From positions 5,450,686-5,514,685 of the forward strand of contig NC_049986.1 in the NCBI RefSeq assembly GCF_000003815.2: 64,000 bases of DNA, read 5' to 3'. Of this stretch, positions 54,141-64,000 are shown piece by piece; positions within the stretch are counted from its first letter, which is position 1, and every line of letters starts with the position of its first letter. The notes beneath the pieces are model-generated. The model worked only from the letters and a program-made list of their open reading frames with translations, was not told where the DNA came from and ran no database searches. The position numbers were made by a program, and so were the translations under genes. The stretch comes from Branchiostoma floridae. Lineage: Eukaryota; Chordata; Leptocardii; Amphioxiformes; Branchiostomatidae.

Positions 54141-57100
54141 GACATCACCAACTGGACAATGTTTCTCATGTTTTCTTTTCAAAATACATGCCAAAAAGAA
54201 TGATTTATTAGTTTTCCTGAATATTTAGTTAGTCTTCACTCAGATAAACAATATCATAGAATAGTTTGTATGAAAGAACTTTGTATTTAAGAAGGATAGT
54301 ATAGTTACCGAAAATCATCGTACTGATGTATTGATTGTAGGGAAGTAACCCAGTTCTAGGTTAAATGACATCCACTTGCAGAAGTTCTAGTTTGAAAAAT
54401 ATCTCTTGAGGCATGCATTAGATGATACTGGATACTGGACATTGAGTCTCTATATTAGTGATACTTCAAATCATGGATGTATGACTTGTAAAAATGTGTA
54501 TTGAAAATCAGTGATTGGCATTGGTAATATTATTCCACTACATTGTAGGTCTCTATATGCCATTTGGACTCTACTTCATAAAATTCTTATCATGATATGT
54601 ACACAATGCAAGCTTTTGTATACTGCTGCTCTCTCAAACTTTCTTGCAGACATATGATAACTGTACATATCTTGTGTGATAGACCTTAAACTGTAGTGGT
54701 GACACATGTAAATTGATTTGGATGGATATTTTTTGGATAGAAAAATTGGCATGTGGCAAATGACTGTAAAAAAATTGAAAGAGATTGGTTGATCTAGAAA
54801 AGGTACTGTAAGATAACCCGCTTCATTATTTTTATAGGAAGTTTTGGTGGATATGATAGCTAAGATTGCTGGCAGCATATTAGAAAGGTTAGCTTAAATT
54901 TGTAAGAAATGTCAACAAACAAAAGTTGTATCTAAGAATACAGAAATGAGAACGATTCTTTCATCAGCTTGTATATAAACAGCAAGTAAATACTTTCTGG
55001 AGGTATTAAAACGCAGGTAAAATATTGACCAAAATGACTGAAAGGTAGTGCCAATGGGTCATACTAGTCAACAGAAATATTACATGGAATATATTCAAAA
55101 GTTGTCAATGCTTTTGTGTATCTGGAAAGGGTTTAGTTAACTGTCACTAGGTGTTCCTTGTCTCTAAAAGATCTTTGTAGACATATTCAGTTGTTTTTTT
55201 CTCTGTGAGAAGTATTACTTATTCACATGGCTCATTACAGCATTTTGGTCAAAGGGTTTCTCTGCCTCAGTCATTGTGTGGGTGTTCCTTTAATCTAGGA
55301 TTAAATCTTTATTAAATCATATTCAAATAGCAAGCCTGATTGGGGAATACATCATTTTTGGCAACGACTCAGGGGCAGTGCATGTGGGTATTGTATCTGA
55401 TCTACAAGAATACGGAATATGAAGAAGCAGGAATGTTTTTATTTAATTTTTTTGTCCACGATCACATGGCAAAGACAATGTAGCTTTAGTTGAAGTTATA
55501 ACAACGTATTTTAACAGTGCCACATAACAAACTATAATTAATAACTGAACTTTATCAACATATCAGTGCGCAAATGTCCCACCAACTCGACATACAATAG
55601 TACCATTGCATATAAAGAAAATTAACAAGAGTTGGGACTCTACACTTGATATTTTCTATGTAAGTACGAGTGAGTTGCATCGTTTTGAAGTTGTACACAG
55701 AAGGTAACAACATGGAACCTCTGAGAATAGAATGTAATTTAGCATTGTCTGACATATCATTAACGTTAACATGATGACCAACTAAATCTGCAAGATTGCC
55801 GAATGTAAGTTCCACACAAGTGCACTTGACAACCATTCTTGTGTACAGTATTTCTAATGTAAAGTAATTTTAAGGTAACTCGTCGACCCTAGATATAATG
55901 CTTTCGAAAAAATGTTGGCAAAGGTAATTTTTGCCTTTATGAGGCGAAAATAACTGTCATGCCATTCCGGTTCGTTTTTTCAGTAGTGTAAGCGTCCTAG
56001 AACCTCCCACATACGCAACCCCCGCCATGCACAGTCGAACGAGTGTGTGTCCACAGTCAAATCTGTCAATGCCATTGTAAATCTGTCAATGCCATTGTAG
56101 ATCTACCTAAAATTCTTTCACAAAGTACACGACACGCCTTTTCCGTAAAGGGGTAGAACGTCATTGCCCGACACAACAGGTGTTGAAACGTCATTTTAAG
56201 TTCAAAAGCACTTACTAGTGGGTCATAAGAAAGCTATCCCGCGCTGCCTAACGCCCTATATCTTCCAAACGTCTGTGCACTACAGATTCTGTTAGTATTA
56301 AAGGTGAGTTTAAACGTCCATACTAAACGTGTCACAAAAAGTTTTGCCATATTAACTTTGGCAGATCATATTTCTGTTGTTTCTGCATCAAGTTCATCGT
56401 GTTATATATCAATAGACAGCGTGTGTGATTGTCTTTCATATGGTATCAAACTCAATGTGATTATAAATTAGTGGAACGAGCACCAGGGCTGCTTGTAATT
56501 ACGTCAGTGGGTCACGTACCCCCCAAAAGTGCCCAAATTTCCCTTTTTCGTTCAACACTGTATCACCCTGCTGGTACGGGCGCGGGGTGTCATAGATTCA
56601 ATCAATCATTTTTTCTCATAACTCTTTGGTATACAGAACATCCAAGTTTATCTTGAAGTATACATTTGAGTAGACTATATGTGCCCTTTGGGCTGTTGGA
56701 TGGCCGAATCAATGTGTGGAGGCGTGAATGGGTCACACACAAAAATAGTGCTCGGATTTCGCTACTGTAGTACGACACTGCATTCAGTACATATTCTTTT
56801 ATTGACATTGACTTGTGTACGACAGTATTGGGATAAACGAACAAGAATAAGCAATACACTGTTGTCAACGCCCATGAAGCGTCATTGGTCCACGTCTCGC
56901 ATGATCAATTACAAGTGGTTATTTGTTACCCTGAATTCATCGTTAAACGTTATGGAGAAATTCAAACGTGAGAGTTCGCCTGCTTGGGGCTCCCTTTGTT
57001 TTTTTCTCTCCATAAATTGTGCCTCTTAAAATGTTCCATCTTCCATAGCAGGCTCTCTGGTGACTTCTTTTGCTCATAGTACACTTTTGCTGGTCATTTC

Positions 57101-57220
57101 TTTTTGTACTGGGTCGCTTGATCATTGACCAATGCTTAAGAGACCCAATACAAAAAGATTGGCCAGCAAAAGTGTATGATGAGCTGAAAATAAAGACGAG
57201 GAAAAGGCCCCAGAGCGTCG
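54141..57220. other. CDC73 3'UTR and intergenic sequence, no gene recognised
   Basis: The first kilobase is AT-rich and reads as 3'UTR; ATTAAA variants at 55005, 55300 and 55311 are the only near-canonical poly(A) hexamers I noted. From 55400 to 57000 no homologous ORF or repeat family could be named. A hairpin at 57079-57188 has arms TACACTTTTGCTGG / CCAGCAAAAGTGTA, extended by a TTTTTGTACTGGGTC / GACCCAATACAAAAA pair. Confidence 0.5.
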
Positions 57221-57224
57221 CTAT

Positions 57225-57541
57225 GGAGGCTAGTTGTGGTATTTGTTCAACACCTTTTGTGTCAGGTAATTATGTTCTACCTGGACGCCTAACCTTCGAA
57301 TCTTCAAAATAGCTCGCCACGCCTCACGGAAAAGGCGTGCCATAAGTGTATTTACTCGCTACACCCCAAGCAGAGGTTACGCTCAGGCTGTTTTTTTATG
57401 CAAGTTTGCTCAAGTTAAATCACCTACGTTTTAAACACTAAAGCGAATGTCGTTGTCGTACTAGGGGTATGTGATTGATATGAAAGGTACCTCATACATT
57501 GTATATATCTATATCCATTCATCTCTCTCTCTCTCTCTCTC

Positions 57542-57586
<45 letters not shown>

Positions 57587-58120
57587 TATTAAGGATTGAT
57601 TGAACTAGATGTTAACTTATGTTTACGAACTACGCACGAGAAACCCCAATGTATTATGTTACCCCCATTTTAGGGGGGGGGGGGGGTTAGGTAATAAGAC
57701 CGCCTTCGGCACGTCAGAACGCCACCAGGCCTAGCACAAAAGGTTACCTAACTTAACTTACCGCCTTTGAACCACGCGGACAGCAAGCTGACAGTTCTTT
57801 TGAACTTCAGACATCGCGCGTGCATAGCATGCAGGTGTCCATGACCACGCGTTGCTTGCATGTGGATACACGACGCTGTTTTTATGGGTGTGCGTGTTGT
57901 ATAAGGAACCAATTTGTTCTGGTATATACAGGCCTTTTCAGCCACGAAGAACTTCCATCCAGAGGTATATCTGACGCCCCATCTTCAACACATCTTTGGA
58001 GGTGCCACACCGGTGAGTGAATGAATTGATTGTATTTTCTGTGACGTTTATGATTTTAAGACTTCAAATATCCAAATTCAATTCAATCTCTACAACTGGA
58101 TGAAAAACGGAGATTTACTT
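57225..58120 (+). repeat. Promoter-like repeat unit, copy 1 (diverged)
   Basis: Matches copies at 59800-60410 and 62990-63605 block by block: ATGGAGGCTAGTTGTGG, GTAATTATGTT, AAAGGCGTGCCATAAGTGTA, CCAAGCAGAGGTTACGCTC, then after about 290 bp of private DNA AAGACCGCCTTCG, CATCGCGCGTG, GTTGTATAAGGA, CTTCAACACATCTTTGGAGG and CACACCG|GTGAGTGAATG. The TATA-like box is decayed to TGTATAAGG. Confidence 0.8.
57523..57585. repeat. Compound (CT)n(TA)n microsatellite
   Basis: About 11 CT repeats, then TG, then about 18 AT repeats. It lies in the DNA private to copy 1. A run of 15 or so G at 57673 follows nearby. Confidence 0.95.
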
Positions 58121-58214
58121 CGAGTGACACCTGTCACTATTCCCTCTTTCCACTAGATGAACCCCCCCCCCCCCGTCAGTGGCGGACATGGCACCCCCCC
58201 CCACCCCAGAAAAA

Positions 58215-60427
58215 AAATGTACGGACAAATTGCACTTACTGCGGGTTTGTGCCCCGTCCGGACTTGACCCTGGACTTAATTGTTTGTGAAAGGTTGATAC
58301 TCAAAAGAATGATTCATTTCGCTACAAAGGAATCTGTGTTTGGTGGAATATCCTACCTTCACGTAAACAACGCTAACAGTTTGTTAACTTAGACCAAGTT
58401 TGACTGTAGAAACTTGGTAAAAATGACTTTCAACTCTCATCTGCTTCGCTCGTGCTATTTTCTTGGACCAATAAGCTTCAAAACACGTGAAAACCTGGCG
58501 CCATAGTATATGTTCATTTTCTAATCGGTCCGTCATCCGGCCCACTGATTTTTTTCAGGTCCGTTTTTTCCGAACCGGTGTGACAGCGTTCTCGCCCCCC
58601 CGTGATCTCGCCCCCCCCGGGGGCGAAATTACTAGCGATCTCGCCCCCCGGGGCGAAATCACTAGCGATCTCGCCCTCCCCGGTTAGTGATCTCGCCCCC
58701 CTACCTCGCCCCCCTTTAGCGATTTCGCCCCCCCCCCCCCAAAAAAGGGTTTACATGATATTTTAGAAGTTGATTGGTATAAATCACACAATGCAGTTTC
58801 AGAATGATATAAGTAAACGAGTTTGATACATAACTCCATCCATAGTATTAATATCAACGTAAGTACACGGCAATAAGATAGTTGAACTTGGTCCCTTGTA
58901 TTCCCTTTATTGCATTTACCTGAGTCTCGACATGAGATATATTTCATTGTATTCACCTGTCCTCAAGCAACCTATATATCTCCAATATGAAGCCTCTATT
59001 ATGAATTGACTACAAAAGAACTATGTCATGTCTTAATTGATTATGCAAATAAGGTATTCATTAGAATGATGCACATTTTGGTGTATGCACCTGGCCAAGG
59101 GGTATCTTCACCTTCAGTATGACTGTTTTTCTAGTATTTAGAAACTGGTACGTTATATGCACCTACCCTATGGATATCTTCACCTCCAATATGACTGTTT
59201 TTCTAGTATTTAGGAACTGGTGTTTTACCCGTGTTTCTTAAGACTGGTACTTTACCAGTTTTTTGTAGCATTTAGCAACAGGTATATGAACTTGTGCGTA
59301 GATAGTGTTTATAATGAGAAACTGTTATTCAATTGTGTTTTTCTTAGTGCTTTGGAAATGTTTTCTGCACAAGAAAGAAAATACTGTGACAAATTGAAAA
59401 CATATAGCTGACGTATTCCGTGCCATAGACGGTGTTGATTTGTACGTTCACAATAGCATTGTTTTCTATGCCACCTCTGCCATGTCAGCTGCAAAAAAAA
59501 TGTCCTTTCAATGTAGTGTTTGCACCGAACAAGGTATGGCATCTTACGGTAATAAGGTGCCATATAGGTACCAGGTAACACACCAACTATGTTACTCCCA
59601 GGTGCAGTATAGTACCAGGTAGCGCACCTAATATGTAGTAACCAGCTGCTCTTAAGACCCCTCCGAGGAATACTAGTAATGTTCTGGGGGGGGGGGGGGC
59701 GAAAACGCTAAAGGGGGGCGAAAACGCTAGTGATCTCGCCCCCGGGGGGGCGAGACCGCTGGGGGGGCGAGATCGCTGTCACATCTGTCCCATCCTGCCT
59801 TTGTTGAACACCTTTGTGTGTCCGGTAATTATGTTTTTCCTGGAACCTTCTAATCTTCAAAACAGCTCGCTACGCCTCCCTACGGAAAAGGCGTGCCATA
59901 AGTGTATTTACATGCTACACCCCAAGCAGAGATTACGCTCCGGCTGTTTTTATAAGACCGCCTTCGCATGTCAAAACACAAGGCCTAACACAAAAGGTTA
60001 GTAATACCTAACTGACATCGGCACTGTCTTTGAACTGCGTGAACAACAAGCTATACAGTTTTGAACTTTTGAACTTCAGACATCGCCTGTACAAAGAATG
60101 CAGGTTACCATGACCACTTGCACGCGTTGCTTGCATGAATACATGACGCTGTTTTTATGAGTGTGGGTGTTATATAAGGAGCCATTTTCTTCTGATTTCT
60201 CCATTCCAACCTTGAACCTGAAGGCATTTTCATCCACTAAGTGGTTCCAGTCAGAGAGTTCCCCCTCTTCAACACATCTTTAGAGGTACCACAGCGGTGA
60301 GTGAGTGAATGAATGAATGAATGGCATTTTCTGTTACGTCTATGACCTCAAATATTCAAATACAATTCAATCTCTACAACTGGATAGAAATACCTGTCAC
60401 TTCTTTAGCACATGGCCTAACCATAGG
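58215..60427 (+). repeat. Promoter-like repeat unit, copy 2, interrupted
   Basis: 58215-58578 plus 59787-60427 match 62625-63660 nearly base for base in the second part. It carries TATATAAGGAGCC at about 60171, a leader of about 120 nt, and a donor-like CACAGCG|GTGAGTGAGTG at 60296. A 1.2 kb element (58579-59783) splits it. Its end abuts an antisense LINE fragment that is also part of the duplicated block. Confidence 0.85.
58579..59783. mobile_element. TGTGACAGCG inverted-repeat element with GC-rich tips
   Basis: 1205 bp. Ends are TGTGACAGCG / CGCTGTCACA; directly inside are several copies of GCGATCTCGCCCCCC and its inverse. The interior is AT-rich, with doubled segments CACCTGGCCAAGGGGTATCT / CACCTACCCTATGGATATCT. 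The uninterrupted sequence is seen at 62965-62980, which acts as the empty site. Confidence 0.85.
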
Positions 60428-61047
60428 ACTTGACTTTCTTGACTTTATTCAGATCCACTTTTAGCTATTACAACATTATGTTGCCAGCTATTCTTCCAGT
60501 GGTCTACATAAAATACATTAATACACGCACAACATTACATACATACAAACATAATATGTACATTGCAAACTATACAACTGAGAGAAAAACAAGTTCATTT
60601 AGTAACTGTGTTCCAGTGGCAAGCCATTCAGTAGAGGAAGCGCTTCCTTTCTGCATTGGTCCTAGGTTTTGACAGTTTGATGCAGTTTGTTGTTGTTGAC
60701 CGTGTTTGGTACCGACTGTTGGTTGACTGGAATGTGAGTTGGTTGTACAGTGGTTTTGGTAGTCCTGTGTGCACTATCCTGCAGAACGTGGTAAAACTTC
60801 TTTGTTGTATTCTTTCCTTTACTGGTGACCAACCCAAGATGTGTAACCTTGTTGCACTGTCCGTCTTGTTATCACATCCAAGGGCAAACCTTGCTGCTCT
60901 GTTTTGTACCACTTGGAGACGTTTGATGTTCTTGGCTGTTGTGTTTCCCCACACTGGAGAACAGTAATCTAAGTGAGAGAGTACCAGGGTTTGTGCCAGG
61001 TCCTTCCTTATCCTAGGAGGTAGTTTGTTTCTTATCCTGTTCAGTTG
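60428..61047 (-). pseudogene. CR1-like LINE ORF2 C-terminal fragment
   Basis: On the minus strand from about 61047 one open frame reads KLPPRIRKDLAQTLVLSHLD, YCSPVWGNTTAKNIKRLQ and VVQNRAARFAL to a stop at 60628. A 200-nt 3' tail follows, ending GAATAAAGTCAAGAAAGTCA at about 60428. No start codon or upstream RT is present. It is similar in kind to 11962-12790 but a different family. A second copy starts at 63655 and runs off the window. Confidence 0.85.
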
Positions 61048-61452
61048 ACACTATCCAAACATGATTTACATATGAGTGACAATTACATGCGTGCCTTTTG
61101 AGTAGTAGTGAGATTGACATATTCAACCTTTTTTCTAGTTATATGTATTGTATGTTTTAGGTCGCAGAGAGAGCGCGGCAAGAGCGCCGTCCTAGTGGAA
61201 AGGGGGTATTAGCATATTGTCTTACCCTTAGAACTATCCAAACATACGAGTGACAATTACATACGTTCTTTATGAGAAAGTAGTGAGATTGACATGTTCA
61301 GCCGTTGGTTTAGTAATATGTACTTGCATTGAATTGTCCTGCCACTTCATTCTTGTGACGCTGAAGAAAAGTGATGGATGTCACTCGAAATGTCCGGAAG
61401 TAATTTCCCGTTTTTTTTATCCAGTAGTGGAGACTAAAGGACATTTTCTGTT

Positions 61453-62325
61453 AGGCCATGTTGATTTGATTATATGGATGACATCCTCCGGGAACTCCAA
61501 AACTGATGCGAGCGAGCGAATAAAAAAAAAGTTTGGCCAAAAAAAAAAGTTGCCTTCAGTATGAAATCAAAGTGGCCAGGAAGGTTGAACATAGGACTAA
61601 ACACACATAGTATGGTATACCAACAGTTAGGTGTAGGGACCAGTACATCATACGGGTGCAAAACATTTTTTTCTTCTTGGACGAATCCGAAAAAAATAGA
61701 CCTGAAAAAAAACAACAGAGGAACAGGTTTCGCCAATTACAAAATGGACACACTATGTCGGCAGCCATTTGGGGTCTAACCGGGGGGCCAAGAAGACAAC
61801 AAGAGCGAAGTCAAGTAGAGTTTATAGTCAATTGCACCAAGTTTCTACAGTCAAAGGTACAGACACAGTTAGCCTTTATTACATGGAGATGGGATTTTAA
61901 AATGCAGTGGGAGTCCAATAATCCACCAAACAGATTCCTTTGTAGCAAAATTGACCAATTACCATTGTTTTGAGTATTGCCAGTTCTCAAGTTTCCACAG
62001 ACAATCAGGTCCAGGTTCATGTCCGGACCTGGAAATGATCCTCTGGACCTGAATTTTCTGTACTGGTACCTCCCCCGACCAACAATAGATTTTTTTTCTT
62101 TCTGTCCTTTCACATCTTATTCTTTTACTTTAGATTCCTTTTGGCATTCTATGGCATTAGTTATCTGTTTTCTGATACTTTTTTTTCAATCTACGGAATA
62201 TTTGTGCTCATTTTACAGCTGCTTTGCACAATTTATTGTGTGGTCGAAAACTTTTTTTTTTTTGGAAATGGCCGAAAATTGGTGCGAGCGCGGATGTCAT
62301 CCATATAATCAAATCAACCTGGCCT
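61453..62325. mobile_element. AGGCC inverted-repeat element (copy 2)
   Basis: 33-bp inverted ends: AGGCCATGTTGATTTGATTA, then TATGGATGACATCC, against the inverse ending at 62325. Poly(A)-rich inner flanks. It contains a segment of the TCAGGTCCGGACCTG repeat (61840-62075), apparently inserted. Related to 29333-29849. Confidence 0.8.
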
Positions 62326-62624
62326 TATGTACGTGAAAAGTTAAGCCGTACGCGTGCAAATACGTACTGTCTATGTGCCAAAACCTGGGTAATCTTTTGG
62401 GATCCGTAAGTGGTAAGTACCGCCTACGTACGAACTCGTGTATGGAATCCGACGGATTTCGAAGCACGCAGACACGCCGTAGAACTTTACGGGCAGGCAA
62501 AACTTTGTGTGCCATCGGGCTGCGGATTTGCACTCCGTACGTGCCAGTACGGGCGACGCCCGTGCCCTGTACAGCCTTAACGTTTTCAGAAATACTTGGC
62601 GTATGTGGCATCCCCCAAAACGTA

Positions 62625-64000
62625 CGTACAAATTGCACGTACGGCGGGTTTGTGCCCCGTCCGGACCTGAACCTGGACTTAATTGTTTGTGAAAGGGCAA
62701 TACTCAAAAGAATGATCCATTTCGCAAAATCTGTTTGGTGGAATATCCTACCTTTATATAAACAACGCTAACTTAGACCGAGTTTGACTGCAGAAACTTG
62801 GTAAAAAGGACTGTCAACTCTCATCTGCTTCGCTCGTGTTATTTTCTTGGACCAATAAGCTTCAAGACACGTGAACACCTGGCGCCATAGTCCCAGTATA
62901 ATCTATTCATTTTCTAATCGGTCCTTCATCCAGTCAACTGAATTTTTTCAGGTCCGTTTTTTCCGGACCAGTCCCATCCTGCTATGGAGGCTAGTTGTGG
63001 CCTTTGTTGAACACCTTTTGTGTCCGGTAATTATGTTTTTCCTGGAACCCTCTAATCTTCAAAACAGCTCGCTACGCCTCCCTACGGAAAAGGCGTGCCA
63101 TAAGTGTATTTACATGCTACACCCCAAGCAGAGATTACGCTCCGGCTGTTTTTATAAGACCGCCTTCGCATGTCAAAACACAAGGCCTAACACAAAAGGT
63201 TAGTAATACCTAACTGACATCGGCACTGTCTTTGAACTGCGTGAACAACAAGCTATACAGTTTTGAACTTTTGAACTTCAGACATCGCCTGTACAAAGAA
63301 TGCAGGTTACCATGACCACTTGCACGCGTTGCTTGCATGAATACATGACGCTGTTTTTATGAGTGTGGGTGTTATATAAGGAGCCATTTTCTTCTGATTT
63401 CTCCATTCCAACCTTGAACCTGAAGGCATTTTCATCCACTAAGTGGTTCCAGTCAGAGAGTTCCCCCTCTTCAACACATCTTTAGAGGTACCACAGCGGT
63501 GAGTGAGTGAATGAATGAATGAATGAATGGCATTTTATGTTACGTCTATGACCTCAAATATTCAAATACAATTCAATCTCTACAACTGGATAGAAATACC
63601 TGTCACTTCTTTAGCACATGGCCTAACCATAGGACTTGACTTTCTTGACTTTATTCAGGTCCACTTTTAGCTATTATAACATTATGTTGCCAGCTATTCG
63701 TCCAGTGGTCTACATAAAATACATTAATACAAGCACAACATTACGTACATACAAACATAATATGTACATTGCAAACTAGTACTATACAACTGAGAGAAAA
63801 ACAAGTTCATTTAGTAACTGTGTTCCAGTGGCAAGCCATTCGGTAGAGGAAGCGCTTCCTTTCTGCATTGGTCCTAGGTTTTGACAGTTTGATGCAGTTT
63901 GTTGTTGTTGACCGTGTTTGGTACCGACTGTTGGTTGGCTGGAATGTGAGTTGGGTGTACAGTGGTTTTGGTAGTCCTGTGTGCACTATCCTGCAGAACG
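62625..64000 (+). repeat. Promoter-like repeat unit, copy 3, running off the window
   Basis: Near-identical to 58215-58578 plus 59787-60800, without the 1.2 kb insertion. Carries TATATAAGGAGCC at about 63374, donor-like GTGAGTGAGTG at about 63499, and the start of the antisense LINE fragment (63655-64000). Differences from copy 2 are scattered single bases and one extra GAAT in the GAAT tract. Confidence 0.9.

Noticed and set aside
55555-55836. 93-codon minus-strand frame downstream of CDC73
   Set aside because: Nothing recognised, AT-rich composition, no splice partners; treated as chance.

Overview
The window looks like nuclear DNA from an invertebrate chordate, most likely a lancelet (Branchiostoma). 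Five intron-rich protein genes give spliced products very close to their vertebrate orthologues, and the introns are full of short DNA transposons, tRNA-derived SINEs and CR1-like LINE tails. Three of the genes (UCHL5, RO60, CDC73) are also neighbours on human chromosome 1q31. The species call is an inference; the gene calls rest on exon-by-exon translation with splice sites and phases that close exactly.

Layout. 314-5741 (+): last 11 exons of a kynurenine aminotransferase (KYAT1/KYAT3 type); its first exons lie before the window. 8149-18393 (-): complete UCHL5, a proteasome/INO80-associated deubiquitinase, 11 exons, 335 aa. 18897-27769 (+): complete PPP6C, protein phosphatase 6 catalytic subunit, 9 exons, 304 aa, including a textbook U12-type AT-AC intron. 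32175-43122 (-): complete RO60 (TROVE2), 8 exons, 524 aa. 44015-54140 (+): complete CDC73/parafibromin, 17 exons, 536 aa. The genes alternate strictly in strand, giving two head-to-head pairs with short shared promoter regions (UCHL5/PPP6C about 0.5 kb, RO60/CDC73 about 0.9 kb) and two tail-to-tail pairs. From about 55 kb to the end I see no host gene. That part holds three diverged or recent copies of a roughly 1 kb unit that carries a TATA box, a leader and a splice donor, together with LINE fragments and nested inverted-repeat elements.

Main points of interest. (1) A 483-bp element in the UCHL5 intron after exon 7 has everything a miniature LTR retrotransposon should have (TG..CA LTRs, tRNA-Lys-type primer site, polypurine tract, 4-bp target duplication), yet each LTR contains a tRNA-like Pol III A/B-box module. 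It is a tRNA analogue of the plant Cassandra design. (2) An 18-copy, 61-bp minisatellite in RO60 whose unit is the end of exon 5 plus its 5' splice site, giving 18 tandem donors. (3) Several other small duplications that carry splice sites (UCHL5 exon 5 donor, CDC73 exon 14 acceptor). (4) A roughly 4.1 kb inverted-repeat element nested with a piggyBac-like TTAA element inside PPP6C. (5) Several short DNA-transposon families whose target duplications (5 bp or 8 bp) can be read directly, and a 1.2 kb insertion with its own empty site elsewhere in the window.

The gene products act in separate housekeeping processes: tryptophan/kynurenine and sulfur amino acid metabolism, deubiquitination, PP6 signalling, Y-RNA and misfolded RNA binding, and PAF1-complex transcription elongation. 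I see no sign that they form one pathway. The arrangement looks like conserved chordate linkage, not a functional cluster.
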